Shown here: positions 45,731 to 55,541 of the stretch, piece after piece
Position numbering within the stretch: the first letter of the stretch is position 1
How the letters are laid out: the number at the start of each line of letters is the position of its first letter
Assembly (NCBI RefSeq): GCF_002979555.1
Contig: NZ_PCOZ01000006.1
Location: 310,001-374,000 of the forward strand
Length of the DNA: 64,000 bases
Origin: Pseudomonas sp. MYb60
GTDB lineage: Bacteria; Pseudomonadota; Gammaproteobacteria; Pseudomonadales; Pseudomonadaceae
Direction: 5' to 3'
Notes under the pieces: generated by a model
What the model saw: only the letters and a program-made list of their open reading frames with translations
Database searches by the model: none
Told to the model about the DNA's origin: nothing
Program-made: the position numbers and the translations under genes

Positions 45731-48700
45731 CTATCCGCGTTTTTCCTGTTGGTCCTGTTGCGGCTCGCGGATCTTGTACCAGGCCACATACAGCGCCGGC
45801 AGGAACAGCAAGGTCAGCAGCGTGGCAATGATGATCCCGCCAATCATCGCGTAGGCCATCGGCCCCCAGAACACTTCGCGGGCGATGGGGATCATGCCCA
45901 GGCTGGCCGCTGCGGCGGTCAGCAGGATCGGTCGGCGCCGGTGCTCGGTGGCTTCCACCACCGCGTCCCACGGCGTGTAGCCCGCGCGTTCGTACTCGTC
46001 GATCTGCGTCACCAGGATCACCGAGTTGCGGATGATGATGCCGATCAGCGCCAGAATCCCCAGGATCGCCACGAAGCCCATGGGCGTCCCCGTGGGGATC
46101 AGCGCCAGTACCACGCCGATCAGGCCCAGCGGCGCGACGCTCGCCACCAGGAACATTTTCTGCACGCTGTGCAGCTGGATCATCAGGAACGTCGCCATCA
46201 AGAACAGCATCAGCGGCACCACGCTGGCAATCGGGCCTTGGGCCTTGCCGCTTTCTTCCACGGTGCCGCCGGTGGCGACCTTGTAGCCCACCGGCAGGCC
46301 GGCGCTGAACGTGTCGATGTCCGGCTTGAGCTGCTTGACCAGGTCCGTCGGTTGCATCTCATCCCGCACCGACGCCTTGATGGTGATGGTCGGCTTGCGG
46401 TCGCGGCGCCACACCAGCGGTTGCTCCAGTTCATAACGCACGGTAGCGAACGCCAGCAGCGGGATCGAGGTGCCGTTGGGCGTGACGATCTGCAGGTTTT
46501 GCAGGGTTTCCGGCGTGCCGCGCTCCGCGTCCTCGGCGCGGCCGACCACGTTGATCAGGTAGATATCATCGTGCACCTGGGTCACCGAGGCGCCGCTGAC
46601 CACGCTGTTCATCAGTTGCGCCACGTCTTCCGAGGACAGCCCCAGTTGCCGCGCCTTGTCCTGGGCGATGTCGATGCGCAGCACTTTGCCCGGCTCGTTC
46701 CAGTCATAGATGATCTCGCCCAGGTGGCTGTTCTGGTCCAGCAACGTGGCGAGCTCGATGGCGTGTTTACGGACTTGGTCAGTATCTTTGCCCGACACGC
46801 GATACTGAATCGGCCTACCTACCGGCGGCCCCATCTCCAGCGGCTGAACAAAGCTGCCGATGCCGACAAAATCATCGCGCAGGCGCTTTTGCAGGCGCTT
46901 GATCAACTCACCGCGCTCTTCCAGGCCCTTGCTCACAATGACCAACTGCGCGTAGTAGGGGTTTTCCAGTTGCTGGTCCAGGGGCAGGTAGAAACGGATC
47001 GCGCCCTGGCCGATGTAGGTGCTCCAGCGCGCGATGTCCGGGTCGTCCTTGATGATCGCTTCCAGGCGGTCCACGGCGCGGCGGGTTTCGTTGATCGAGG
47101 CGTTTTGCGGCAGGTTCAGGTCGACCAGGATTTCCGGACGGTCCGACGACGGGAAGAACTGGTTCTGCACGAACTGCATGGAGAACACCGACGCGACGAA
47201 CAGCGCCACGGTAATGCCGATGGCCCACCAGCGATTGCGCATGGCCCACAACATGCTGCGGTTGAAACCCCGGCCGATTCGGCCCGGTTCGGCATCGTGA
47301 GGTTTGACCTTGGCGCTGAGAATATGCACGCCGATCACCGGCGCAAACAGCACCGCCACCACCCACGAGACCAGCATCGCCACCGCAATCACCGCGAACA
47401 GGGTGAAGGTGTACTCGCCCGCCGAGCTGGCGTTGAGGCCGATCGGCACGAAACCGGCGACGGTCACCAATGTACCGGTGAGCATCGGGAACGCGGTGGA
47501 GGTGTAGGCGAAAGTCGCCGCCTGTTCCTTGGTTTCGCCTTTTTCCAGGCGCGTGATCATCATCTCCACGGTGATCATCGCGTCATCCACCAACAGGCCG
47601 AGGGCGATGATCAGTGCGCCCAGGGACACCCGCTGCATGGTGATGCCGCTGTATTCCATGAACACGAACACCAGCGCCAGCACCAGTGGAATCGAGCACG
47701 CCACCACCAGCCCGGCGCGCATGCCCAGGCTGATAAAGCTCACGACGAGCACGATGATCACCGCCTCGAACAGCGCGCTGGTAAAGCCGCCGACGGCCTC
47801 TTCCACCACTTCGGCCTGGTCGGACACCTTGTGCACGCCGACGCCCACCGGCAGGTCGGCGGTCAGTTCGTCCATGCGCCCGTGCAGGGCCTTGCCGAAG
47901 GACTGGATGTTGCCGCCCTTTTGCATCGCAATGGCCAGGCCGATCGCTGGTTGGCCGTTGAATCGGAACATCGGCCGCGCCGGGTCGACGTAGCCACGGC
48001 TGATCTCGGCAATATCCGCCAACCGGTAAAAACGGTCATTGAGGCGCAGGTTGACGTCGGCGAGGTCTTTCTCCGAGGCGAATTGCCCCGAGGTGCGCAC
48101 CGAAATGCGCTCGGGCCCGGCCTCGATCACCCCGGCCGGGGTCACCGCGTTCTGCGATTGCAGGCTCTGCACCACCTGGCGCTGGTCAATGCCCAGGGCC
48201 GCCAGTTTGCGCGTGGAAAAATTCAGGTAAATGACTTCGTCCTGCTGGCCGATCATCTCGACCTTGCCCAGCCCCGGCACTGACCGGATCTCGGCGCGCA
48301 CCTGCTCCACGTAGTCGCGCAACTGGCGCATCGACAGGCCATCGCCGGTGAAGGCATAGACGGAGCCGAACACATCACCGAACTCGTCGTTGAACGACGG
48401 TCCCTGCAGCCCCTGGGGGAACGTGCCGCGAATATCGTCGATCTTCTTGCGCACCTGGTACCAGATTTCCGGGATGGCCTTGGCGCTGGTGGTGTCCTTC
48501 AGGAACACGAACACGGTGGACTCACCCGGGCGGGTGTAGCTTTTCACGTAGTCGAGGGAATCGAGCTCTTCGAGTTTTTTCTCGATGCGGTCGGTGACCT
48601 GGCGCAGGGTTTCTTCCTGGGTCGCGCCGGGCCAGCGGGTCTGGATCACCATGGTCTTGATGGTGAACGAAGGGTCTTCCTCGCGGCCCAGGTTCATGTA

Positions 48701-48796
48701 GGAGAACACGCCCATCAGCAGCGCGACGAACATCAGGTACCAGACGAAGGACTGATGCTTGAGGGCCCAGTCGGATAAGTTGAAGCTCCCTTTCAT
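45731..48796 (-). CDS. RND efflux pump permease (TriC-like)
   Basis: 1021 residues, the normal length for an RND permease with twelve transmembrane segments and two large periplasmic loops. It is recognisable by GREEDPSFTIKTMVIQTRWP at the first loop, the central TM4 proton-relay region (LGALIIALGLLVDDAMITVE) and the mirrored second half (LALIGIIIRNSVILVTQI). The divergence from AcrB/MexB fits the TriC branch. It is the last gene of an operon with two adaptors, exactly the TriABC arrangement of P. aeruginosa. No outer-membrane factor gene is present. Confidence 0.9.
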   Translation of the reverse strand: MKGSFNLSDWALKHQSFVWYLMFVALLMGVFSYMNLGREEDPSFTIKTMVIQTRWPGATQEETLRQVTDRIEKKLEELDSLDYVKSYTRPGESTVFVFLKDTTSAKAIPEIWYQVRKKIDDIRGTFPQGLQGPSFNDEFGDVFGSVYAFTGDGLSMRQLRDYVEQVRAEIRSVPGLGKVEMIGQQDEVIYLNFSTRKLAALGIDQRQVVQSLQSQNAVTPAGVIEAGPERISVRTSGQFASEKDLADVNLRLNDRFYRLADIAEISRGYVDPARPMFRFNGQPAIGLAIAMQKGGNIQSFGKALHGRMDELTADLPVGVGVHKVSDQAEVVEEAVGGFTSALFEAVIIVLVVSFISLGMRAGLVVACSIPLVLALVFVFMEYSGITMQRVSLGALIIALGLLVDDAMITVEMMITRLEKGETKEQAATFAYTSTAFPMLTGTLVTVAGFVPIGLNASSAGEYTFTLFAVIAVAMLVSWVVAVLFAPVIGVHILSAKVKPHDAEPGRIGRGFNRSMLWAMRNRWWAIGITVALFVASVFSMQFVQNQFFPSSDRPEILVDLNLPQNASINETRRAVDRLEAIIKDDPDIARWSTYIGQGAIRFYLPLDQQLENPYYAQLVIVSKGLEERGELIKRLQKRLRDDFVGIGSFVQPLEMGPPVGRPIQYRVSGKDTDQVRKHAIELATLLDQNSHLGEIIYDWNEPGKVLRIDIAQDKARQLGLSSEDVAQLMNSVVSGASVTQVHDDIYLINVVGRAEDAERGTPETLQNLQIVTPNGTSIPLLAFATVRYELEQPLVWRRDRKPTITIKASVRDEMQPTDLVKQLKPDIDTFSAGLPVGYKVATGGTVEESGKAQGPIASVVPLMLFLMATFLMIQLHSVQKMFLVASVAPLGLIGVVLALIPTGTPMGFVAILGILALIGIIIRNSVILVTQIDEYERAGYTPWDAVVEATEHRRRPILLTAAAASLGMIPIAREVFWGPMAYAMIGGIIIATLLTLLFLPALYVAWYKIREPQQDQQEKRG

Positions 48797-49863
48797 CGCG
48801 GGCTGTCCTCGTCGATTTTGACTTTTTGCCCGGGTTTCAGGCTGTTCACGCCGGCAGTCACGATGCGTTCGCCGGGTTTGACGCCGCCGTCGAGCAATGC
48901 GCTGCGGCTGTCACGGCTGATGACGTGGACGTCGCGCGGTTGCACGGTCTGGCTCTGGGTGTCGAGCAGCCAGATGCGGGTCTTGCCGTCTGTTTCCTGC
49001 AACGCGCTCAGGGGCAATTCGATGCGCGGCTTTATGGCGGTGCTCAAGGTCACGCTGATCGCCGTGCCCAAGCGGAACGCCGAAGGTGTCTCGGCCAACG
49101 TCAGGCGTGCGCGACGGGTGCGGGTGGCGCTTTGGGCCTGGGGTTCGATCTCGCGCACGATGGCAGTGGTGTGCACGCTGGGGTCGAGTTGCCCGGCCAC
49201 CAGAAACACCACGTCTGGCGGCAGGCGCTCAGCCAAGCCGGCGGGCAGGTCGATCACCGCTTCCTTGATGTCCGGGCGCGCCAGGGTCACCACTTGCTGG
49301 CCGGCGGTGACCACCTGGCCGGCCTCGGCGTTCCAGGCGGTGACGATGCCAGCGTGGTCGGTGCGCAGTTCGGCGTAATTGAGCTGGTCTTTGGCTTGAT
49401 TGACCGACGCCTTCGCCTGGTCGAGGGAGGCCTGGGTGGTTTTCAGGTCGGTCTGGGCGATGTCCAGCTGGGCCTGAGCGCCGACGCCCCGGTTGAACAG
49501 TTCCTGCTGCCGACGTGCGTTGGCCTGCGCATTGATGAACTGGGCCTGAACGCGGGCCAGGTCGCCCTGGGCCGCGCGCAGCTGGTTTTGTTGATCGGTA
49601 GGGTCGAGTACGGCGAGCAAGGCGCCCTTCTCCACTTCAGCGCCCACATCCACGGCGCGACGGGCGATGCGCCCGGCCACGCGGAACCCCAGGTTGCTCT
49701 CGTAGCGGGCCTGGATGGTGCCGGCGAAGCGGCCGAGGGTTTCCTGGTCTTCGGCCTTCACCTCCATGGACAGCACCGGGCGTACCGGTTCGGGCGGTGG
49801 CTCCTCCTTGGAACAGGCCGCCAGCAGCAGGCTTGCGGCGATCAACACCGTCAGGCGCATCAT
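48793..49863 (-). CDS. RND efflux periplasmic adaptor, second of two
   Basis: 356 residues. Lipobox LLLAACS near residue 17 makes it a lipoprotein of the inner membrane. A barrel-sandwich (GRIARRAVDVGAEVEKGALL) flanks a long helical hairpin rich in Gln and Ala (about residues 90-165), followed by beta-barrel domains. It overlaps both neighbours by 4 bases. Corresponds by position to TriB. Confidence 0.88.
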   Translation of the reverse strand: MMRLTVLIAASLLLAACSKEEPPPEPVRPVLSMEVKAEDQETLGRFAGTIQARYESNLGFRVAGRIARRAVDVGAEVEKGALLAVLDPTDQQNQLRAAQGDLARVQAQFINAQANARRQQELFNRGVGAQAQLDIAQTDLKTTQASLDQAKASVNQAKDQLNYAELRTDHAGIVTAWNAEAGQVVTAGQQVVTLARPDIKEAVIDLPAGLAERLPPDVVFLVAGQLDPSVHTTAIVREIEPQAQSATRTRRARLTLAETPSAFRLGTAISVTLSTAIKPRIELPLSALQETDGKTRIWLLDTQSQTVQPRDVHVISRDSRSALLDGGVKPGERIVTAGVNSLKPGQKVKIDEDSPR

Positions 49864-50942
49864 GGCTGGGCTCCTTGCTGGGCGATTTCCACCAGCATGC
49901 CGGGGTGCAGCAATTGTCCGCCGGCCACCACGACTTTCTCGCCGCCCTTGAGGCCGTCGGCGATGATGACTTTACCGGTGAGGTAGCGGGCCACCGTGAC
50001 CTTGTGCAACTTCGCCTTGCCGTCGGCATCGACCAGCCATACGGCGGGCTCGCTGAGGTCTTTGGTCAGCGCGGACCAGGGCAGTTCGACGCTGGGTTTG
50101 GCCTGGCCATTGGCAGTGGCGCTCACCACCGAACCCAATTGCATGCCTTTGGGCAACGTCTCCAGCGCAATCTTGACCTGCACCGTGCCGGTATTGGCCG
50201 CCACGGCGGGGGTCACTTCGCGGACCTTGCCCACGGCCTTGATGCTCGGGTTGTCCAGCAGGCTCACGGTGATCGGTGCATCCGGCGGCGGTTCAGCCAG
50301 CAGCGACTCGTAGACGTTGAACACCGCATCGCGCGCACCATCGCGGGCCAGGCTGAAGATCGGCACCGTGGCCTGCACCACTTGGCCCACTTCGGCCTGG
50401 CGCGCGGTGATGATCCCCGGCGCATCGGCGACCAGGGCGGTATAACCCAGTTGCTCGCGGGCATTGGCCAGTTGAGCCTGGGCAGCGGCCAGTGCACTTC
50501 GGCTGCTGCGCAAGGCGGCCTGGGCCGAATCGTATTCGCTGCGGCTGGTGTAACCCTTGGGCAGGAGTTTTTCCTGGCGCACGAAGGCCGCGGCGGTCTG
50601 CTTGACCCGCGCCTGTTCGGCCACGACCTGGGCCTGGGCGGAATCGACGTTGGTCTGTAAATCCTTGGGATCGAGTTTGGCCAGCACTTGCCTGGCGGTC
50701 ACGCGATCGCCCACATCCACCATGCGCTCAATGATCTTGCCGCCCACGCGAAAGGACAGGTCGGTTTGCACACGGGCCTGGATATCGCCCGTCAAGGTGA
50801 CCGCTGCGGCGAAATCCGCCGACTGCACGGTTTGCACGAACACCCGTGAATGCTGCTTGGGCTCAGGCTTTTCCTGGCCACAGCCGCCCAATAGGGTCAG
50901 TAGGCCAAGTCCTAAAATGCAGGTGGAAATACGACCGCCCAT
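49860..50942 (-). CDS. RND efflux periplasmic adaptor, first of two
   Basis: 360 residues. Lipobox LTLLGGCG at about residue 21. It has the same HlyD/AcrA-type layout (GGKIIERMVDVGDRVTARQV, then an Ala/Gln-rich hairpin). It resembles the second adaptor only distantly, so the pair is not a recent duplication. In TriABC both adaptors are required for the pump. Position suggests TriA. It is divergent from a AAA ATPase gene across 120 bases. Confidence 0.88.
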   Translation of the reverse strand: MGGRISTCILGLGLLTLLGGCGQEKPEPKQHSRVFVQTVQSADFAAAVTLTGDIQARVQTDLSFRVGGKIIERMVDVGDRVTARQVLAKLDPKDLQTNVDSAQAQVVAEQARVKQTAAAFVRQEKLLPKGYTSRSEYDSAQAALRSSRSALAAAQAQLANAREQLGYTALVADAPGIITARQAEVGQVVQATVPIFSLARDGARDAVFNVYESLLAEPPPDAPITVSLLDNPSIKAVGKVREVTPAVAANTGTVQVKIALETLPKGMQLGSVVSATANGQAKPSVELPWSALTKDLSEPAVWLVDADGKAKLHKVTVARYLTGKVIIADGLKGGEKVVVAGGQLLHPGMLVEIAQQGAQP

Positions 50943-51062
50943 GCAGGCTCCTTTGCGTGACGCGATAGGTCAGATGTGTATGCGACTGTGAGCTTAGTTG
51001 AGGGTTCCTAAACTGCATGCAGGCTCCCATACTCCAGCGGTCCCCCTGTTGACTGAAGACAC

Positions 51063-52223
51063 ATGCTCAAGACCCTCGCGGTGGCCAATTACCGCTCGAT
51101 CAATAAATTGGTGGTGCCCCTGGACCGGCTGAACCTGATCACCGGCCCCAATGGCAGCGGCAAATCCAACCTGTACCGCGCCCTGCGCCTGCTCGCAGAA
51201 ACCGCTCAGGGCGGGGTGATCAATGCGCTGGCCCGTGAGGGCGGGCTGGATTCGACTTTTTGGGCCGGCCCGGAAACCATCAGCCGACGCATGCAAAAGG
51301 GCGAGGTGCCGGTAGAGGCCAGCGTACGCCAGGGTGTCAAACGCCTGCGCCTAGGCTTCGCCGGAGACGATTTCAGCTATGCCATCTCCCTCGGGCTGCC
51401 GGAATTGACCTTGTCCTATTTTTCCCTAGATCCGGAGGTGAAGAAGGAATGCATCTGGGCCGGGCACATTTACCGCCCGGCCAGCCTGCTGGTGCAGCGT
51501 TCCGGGCCAATGGTGCGGGCGCGCGACGGGCGCAACTGGGACGTGCTGGCCCAGCACACGCCGAATTATCACAGCCTGTTCGACCAGGTCGGCAGCCTGC
51601 GCGGCTCCCCGGAGGTATTGCTGCTGCGCGAGAGCATCCGTGGCTGGCGCTTTTATGATCACTTTCGCAGCGACGCGGAGGCGCCGGTACGCCAACCGCA
51701 ACTGGGCACGCGCACGCCAGTGCTGCACCACGACGGACGGGATTTGGCCGCCGCCTTGCAGACCATCCGCGAAATCGGCGACCCCGAAGCGTTGCAACGC
51801 GCGGTCAGCGATGCGTTCCCCGGTGCACGGTTGAATATCGAGCCACTGCAGGGCGGGCGTTTTGCGATCGAGTTTTATCAGGAGGGTTTGCTGCGGCCGT
51901 TGTCGGCGGCGGAGTTGTCGGACGGCACCTTGCGTTACCTGCTGCTGATCGCGGCGCTGCTGACGCCCAGGCCGCCGACCATGATGGTGCTGAACGAGCC
52001 GGAAACCAGCCTGCATCCGGACCTGCTGCCGGCGTTGGCGCGCTTGATCATCCAGGCATCCGCGCAGTGCCAGGTGTGGGTGGTGTCCCATGCCAGCCGC
52101 TTGATTGCGGCGCTGCAGCAGGATGAGGGGTGTAATTCGATCGTATTGGAGAAGGTGCTGGGGGAGACCCGGATTGTGGGCCAGGGGATTCTGGATGCGC
52201 CGGCGTGGCATTGGCCTCAATAA
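51063..52223 (+). CDS. Stand-alone AAA/ABC-type ATPase (SMC-like, AAA_21)
   Basis: 386 residues. Walker A ITGPNGSGKSNLYRAL (about 27-42), the ABC-like signature ELSDGTLRYLLLIAALL, Walker B MMVLNEPETSLHPDLLP and a switch VWVVSHASRL. The insert between Walker A and signature is about 250 residues without coiled coil. No TOPRIM nuclease domain follows, unlike OLD proteins, and no partner nuclease gene is adjacent. This group is common in Pseudomonas and often annotated only as AAA ATPase. Function unknown; a defence role would need a partner that I do not see. Confidence 0.88.
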   Translation: MLKTLAVANYRSINKLVVPLDRLNLITGPNGSGKSNLYRALRLLAETAQGGVINALAREGGLDSTFWAGPETISRRMQKGEVPVEASVRQGVKRLRLGFAGDDFSYAISLGLPELTLSYFSLDPEVKKECIWAGHIYRPASLLVQRSGPMVRARDGRNWDVLAQHTPNYHSLFDQVGSLRGSPEVLLLRESIRGWRFYDHFRSDAEAPVRQPQLGTRTPVLHHDGRDLAAALQTIREIGDPEALQRAVSDAFPGARLNIEPLQGGRFAIEFYQEGLLRPLSAAELSDGTLRYLLLIAALLTPRPPTMMVLNEPETSLHPDLLPALARLIIQASAQCQVWVVSHASRLIAALQQDEGCNSIVLEKVLGETRIVGQGILDAPAWHWPQ

Positions 52224-52242
52224 GTGGTGGCAGGTAGGGCCT

Positions 52243-52334
52243 CATCGGCGGCAAGCCCCCTCGCACATTTGACGGTGTTCACTTATCTCTATCTGTGAAC
52301 CCCATCCAGTGTGGGAAGGGGCTTGCCCCCGATA
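52243..52334. repeat. Inverted REP pair
   Basis: CATCGGCGGCAAGCCCCCTC then GCACATTT at the left, and AGTGTGGGAAGGGGCTTGCC then CCCGAT at the right. It lies between the convergent AAA ATPase and ABC substrate-binding genes. Confidence 0.85.
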
Positions 52335-52340
52335 GCGATA

Positions 52341-53192
52341 TCAGCCCTGCCACTTACCGCCTTCAACAATCACGCTCTCAGGCTTGGTGTCATCGCTCAG
52401 CTCTTTACGCACATACTGGTCGTACAGCTTGAGCAGGAACTTCTCCTCACCCAACTTCGCCAACTCGGCATTCACCCAGTCGCGCAGTTCGATGTTGCCT
52501 TTCTTCACGGCCGGTGCAATCGGCGCTTCGTCGCCGAGCTTTTCTTCCAGCACGCGATAACCTGGGTTCTGCTTGGCCCAGCTGAACAGCACCAGGTTGT
52601 CCTGCGCGTAGGCATCGCCACGGCCAGCGGACAGCGCCTGCAGCGACTCGGAGTTTTTCTCGAACTTGAGCAGCTTCCAGTCCGGGTGATTCTTGGTCAG
52701 CCAGACATCGGCAGTGGTGCCCGTGGTGACGATGGTGGTGCGGGTCGCCAGGTCATCCAGGTTTTTCACCGCGCTGTCGTTGGGCACCAGGGCCTGTACC
52801 GCGACTTTCAGGTTGGGGTTGGTGAAGTCCACCGCTTCCTTGCGCTCGGGCGTTACGGTCATGTTGGCGAGGATCAGGTCGACCTTGTCGCTCTGCAGGA
52901 ACGGGATGCGGCTGGCTGGCTCGACGGCGACGAACTCGACTTTGTTTTCATCGCCCAGCAGGTCCTTGGCGAATTGGCGGCCGATATCGGTATCGAAGCC
53001 GACGTAGCGCCCGGCTTCGTTGACGAAACCGAACGGCGGCTTGTCGGTGAAAACACCCACGATCAGCTTGTCGCGCGCCTTGATCTTGTCGAGGTAGCTT
53101 GCGGCGGCAACCGGTTTTGCAGGCTCTTCGGCCTTTTTATCGCAGCCGGCGAGCAGGGCGACGGCAAACAGTGGCAGCAGTAGTTTTTTCAT
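52341..53192 (-). CDS. Polar amino-acid ABC transporter substrate-binding lipoprotein
   Basis: 283 residues. The lipobox LLAGCD (Cys16) implies lipid anchoring. The SBP_bac_3 domain follows (LIVGVFTDKPPFGFVNEAGR, VDLILANMTVTPERKEAV). The fold is that of Glu/Asp/Gln-type binding proteins such as PEB1, but ligand residues are not decisive. Last gene of a four-gene operon (permease, permease, ATPase, binding protein), overlapping the ATPase gene by 4 bases. The location next to sulfur genes may hint at a sulfur amino acid. Confidence 0.88.
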   Translation of the reverse strand: MKKLLLPLFAVALLAGCDKKAEEPAKPVAAASYLDKIKARDKLIVGVFTDKPPFGFVNEAGRYVGFDTDIGRQFAKDLLGDENKVEFVAVEPASRIPFLQSDKVDLILANMTVTPERKEAVDFTNPNLKVAVQALVPNDSAVKNLDDLATRTTIVTTGTTADVWLTKNHPDWKLLKFEKNSESLQALSAGRGDAYAQDNLVLFSWAKQNPGYRVLEEKLGDEAPIAPAVKKGNIELRDWVNAELAKLGEEKFLLKLYDQYVRKELSDDTKPESVIVEGGKWQG

Positions 53193-53965
53193 ATCAGCTC
53201 CAGTTCCTTGGTTTTCTTAGGCAGTGTTGAAACAAAGGAGAACTTCTCCAGGAACTGCTGCGCGCGTGCGGTTTGCGGGTTCGTAAAGAATGCCTCGGGG
53301 GTGTTGTGTTCGAGGATGCGACCGGCCTCCATGAACACCACGCGGTCAGCGACGGCGCGGGCGAAGGCCATTTCGTGGGTGACGATCAGCAGGGTCATGC
53401 CATCGCGGGCCAGGCCTTGAATGACCTCCAGCACTTCCTTGACCATTTCCGGGTCGAGGGCGGCGGTGACTTCGTCAAACAGCATGACCTGGGGGTTCAT
53501 GCACAGCGAACGGACGATGGCGATGCGTTGCTGCTGGCCACCGGAAAGCTGACGCGGGAAGGCGTCGCGCTTGTCGGCCAGGCCTACGCGCTCCAGCAGT
53601 TTCACCGCTTGCTCGCGGGCTTCGCGGGGGTCGCGCTTTTGCACTTTCAGCGGGCCGAGCAGGATGTTGTCGAGCACGCTCATGTGCGGGAACAGGTGGT
53701 AGCTCTGGAACACCATGCCGATGTCCTGGCGCACCTCGCGCCAATCGGTTTTCGGGCCCAGCAGCTCGTTGCCGGCAAAGCGCAGGCTCCCGCTGTGGGC
53801 CACCTCCAGTCCGTTGAGGCAACGCAGCAAGGTGCTTTTGCCGCAGCCGCTGGGGCCGAGGATCACCACCACTTCGCCGCTCTGCACGCTCAGGTCGATG
53901 CCCTTGAGCACCTGCGCCTCGCCGAAGAATTTGTTGAATCCCTGAAACTCGATCAATGCGCTCAT
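53189..53965 (-). CDS. Polar amino-acid ABC transporter ATPase
   Basis: 258 residues. Walker A GPSGCGKSTLL, signature [15 protein letters not shown], Walker B VMLFDEVTAALDP (Val replaces the usual Pro after Glu) and H-loop VTHEMAFARAV. It overlaps its neighbours by 4 bases on each side. Confidence 0.9.
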   Translation of the reverse strand: MSALIEFQGFNKFFGEAQVLKGIDLSVQSGEVVVILGPSGCGKSTLLRCLNGLEVAHSGSLRFAGNELLGPKTDWREVRQDIGMVFQSYHLFPHMSVLDNILLGPLKVQKRDPREAREQAVKLLERVGLADKRDAFPRQLSGGQQQRIAIVRSLCMNPQVMLFDEVTAALDPEMVKEVLEVIQGLARDGMTLLIVTHEMAFARAVADRVVFMEAGRILEHNTPEAFFTNPQTARAQQFLEKFSFVSTLPKKTKELELI

Positions 53966-54621
53966 GCTTGGGCCCAGCGCCGTTCCAGCACCTTGGAGGC
54001 GGCCGACAACGGGTAGCAGATAAAAAAGAAAAACAGGAACAGCACGCCGTAGATCAACACTGACTCGTAGGTGCGTTCGATGATTTGCTGGCCGACCTTG
54101 ATTACGTCCACCACGCCGATCAGCACCGCCAGGGAGCTGGTCTTGATGATGCGCGTGTAGACGTTGATGGTCGGCGGTGTCATGCGCTTGAGGGCCTGGG
54201 GCAGCAGCACGTAGCCGTAGAGTTGCGGGGCCGAAAGACCAATCGACAAGCCCGCTTCGCGCTGGCCACGGGGCAGCGAATGCAACGCACCGCGCACCAC
54301 TTCGCCCACTTCACTGGCGCCCCACAGCGACAGCACCAGCACGGCGCACCAGAAACTCGGAATGCTCAGGCCGAAGAATATCGGCAAGCCAAAAAACAGC
54401 AGGTACAGCCACACCAGCACCGGAATCGCGCGGAACAATTCCAGGTACACCCGCAGCACGGCGTTGATCAGCCGGTTGTTCAAGGTGCGCAGCACGCCGT
54501 ACAACACGCCGCCGACGGTGCTGAAGGCAATACTCAGGAATGAAATCGACAGGGTTTGTGCAGCGCCCTTGCCCAGTTGCGGCAACGACACCCACAACAA
54601 CTCAAGACCCGAACTGGCCAT
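53962..54621 (-). CDS. Polar amino-acid ABC transporter permease
   Basis: 219 residues with about five transmembrane segments and the HisM/HisQ-type loop (REAGLSIGLSAPQLYGYVLLP). It forms a heterodimeric channel with the next permease, whose gene it overlaps by 20 bases. Confidence 0.9.
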   Translation of the reverse strand: MASSGLELLWVSLPQLGKGAAQTLSISFLSIAFSTVGGVLYGVLRTLNNRLINAVLRVYLELFRAIPVLVWLYLLFFGLPIFFGLSIPSFWCAVLVLSLWGASEVGEVVRGALHSLPRGQREAGLSIGLSAPQLYGYVLLPQALKRMTPPTINVYTRIIKTSSLAVLIGVVDVIKVGQQIIERTYESVLIYGVLFLFFFFICYPLSAASKVLERRWAQA

Positions 54622-55267
54622 GCTGGAGCCTCCTTTCCAGGCGGCTGAGCAGCAGCGACAGCGGCAAGAACAACAGCACGCAGATCAGCGTCAACACGGC
54701 GAGCATTTCGTAGGTCTTGTAGTAGAGGGCGATGTAGCTCTTGGTGGTGTAGAGAATCTCCGGCACCGCCACGGCGGAGACCACGGTGGTCTCCTTGAGC
54801 AGGAAGATGAAATTGGCGAATAGCGCCGGCAGGCTGAGGATCCCGGCCTGCGGCAGAATCACATGGCGCAGCAGTTGCCAGTCAGAGAGGCCGATGGACT
54901 TGCCCGACTCGATCTGCGCCTGCGGCACCGCTTCCACACCGGCGCGCAGCACTTCGGTGAGGTAGGCGCCGCCGAGGAAGGTCATGGTGATGATCGCGGC
55001 CCAGAACCCTGAAATATTGAAGCCCAGGGCCGGCAGCGCGAAGTACACGAAGAACAGCTGGATCAGCAGCGGCGTGTTGCGCGCCAACTCCACGTACAGC
55101 GCCACCAGGCGCGACAGGTAGGGCGTGCGAAACACCAGCAGCGCGGCGTTGATCAGCGCCACCAGCAGGGAGGTGGCAATGGCGATCAGGCCCACTTGCA
55201 GCGTCACCCCCACGGCTTTCAGAAACGCCGGCAAGGTGCTGAGGATAAATGCGAAATCGAAGGTCAT
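54602..55267 (-). CDS. Polar amino-acid ABC transporter permease
   Basis: 221 residues. HisM/HisQ-type permease with the loop QIESGKSIGLSDWQLLRHVI. It is the first gene of the operon. The 274 bases upstream to the MetQ-type gene include a strongly AT-rich block (about 55340-55395), which is the likely promoter and a candidate site for a sulfur regulator, and a terminator for the neighbouring gene. Confidence 0.9.
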   Translation of the reverse strand: MTFDFAFILSTLPAFLKAVGVTLQVGLIAIATSLLVALINAALLVFRTPYLSRLVALYVELARNTPLLIQLFFVYFALPALGFNISGFWAAIITMTFLGGAYLTEVLRAGVEAVPQAQIESGKSIGLSDWQLLRHVILPQAGILSLPALFANFIFLLKETTVVSAVAVPEILYTTKSYIALYYKTYEMLAVLTLICVLLFLPLSLLLSRLERRLQHGQFGS

Positions 55268-55478
55268 CGGAGGTCCAAAACGCCGCAGGGGTAATGCGAC
55301 GTGCGCGGTTCGATCCGGCGTGGGTAACGCCGGGTAGCGCCAACTTTAAAGGTATAAAAACAATAATTTAAATACCAAAATAGCATATTGATATCACTCA
55401 AAAACCTAACCGCTTTGAGCCTGTGCAACACCCGTGGGAGCACGTCAGCTTCCACAGTTTTGACCTTATTCCAGAGCA

Positions 55479-55513
55479 TAAAAAACGCCGACGCTATGCA
55501 AGCCGCCGGCGTT
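55479..55513 (-). terminator. Intrinsic terminator of the MetQ-type gene
   Basis: On the minus strand the stem AACGCCG ... CGGCGTT (55484-55490 with 55507-55513) is followed by a T-run (A-run at 55480-55485 on plus). It begins about 28 bases after the stop of the minus-strand gene ending at 55542. Confidence 0.8.
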
Positions 55514-55541
55514 GAAACCTTGAAGGGGGTTTTGGGTTACA

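Noticed and set aside
45698..48283. Open frame of 861 codons antisense to the RND permease
   Set aside because: Composition extremely rich in His, Arg, Gln and Asp; the opposite strand is a complete RND protein.
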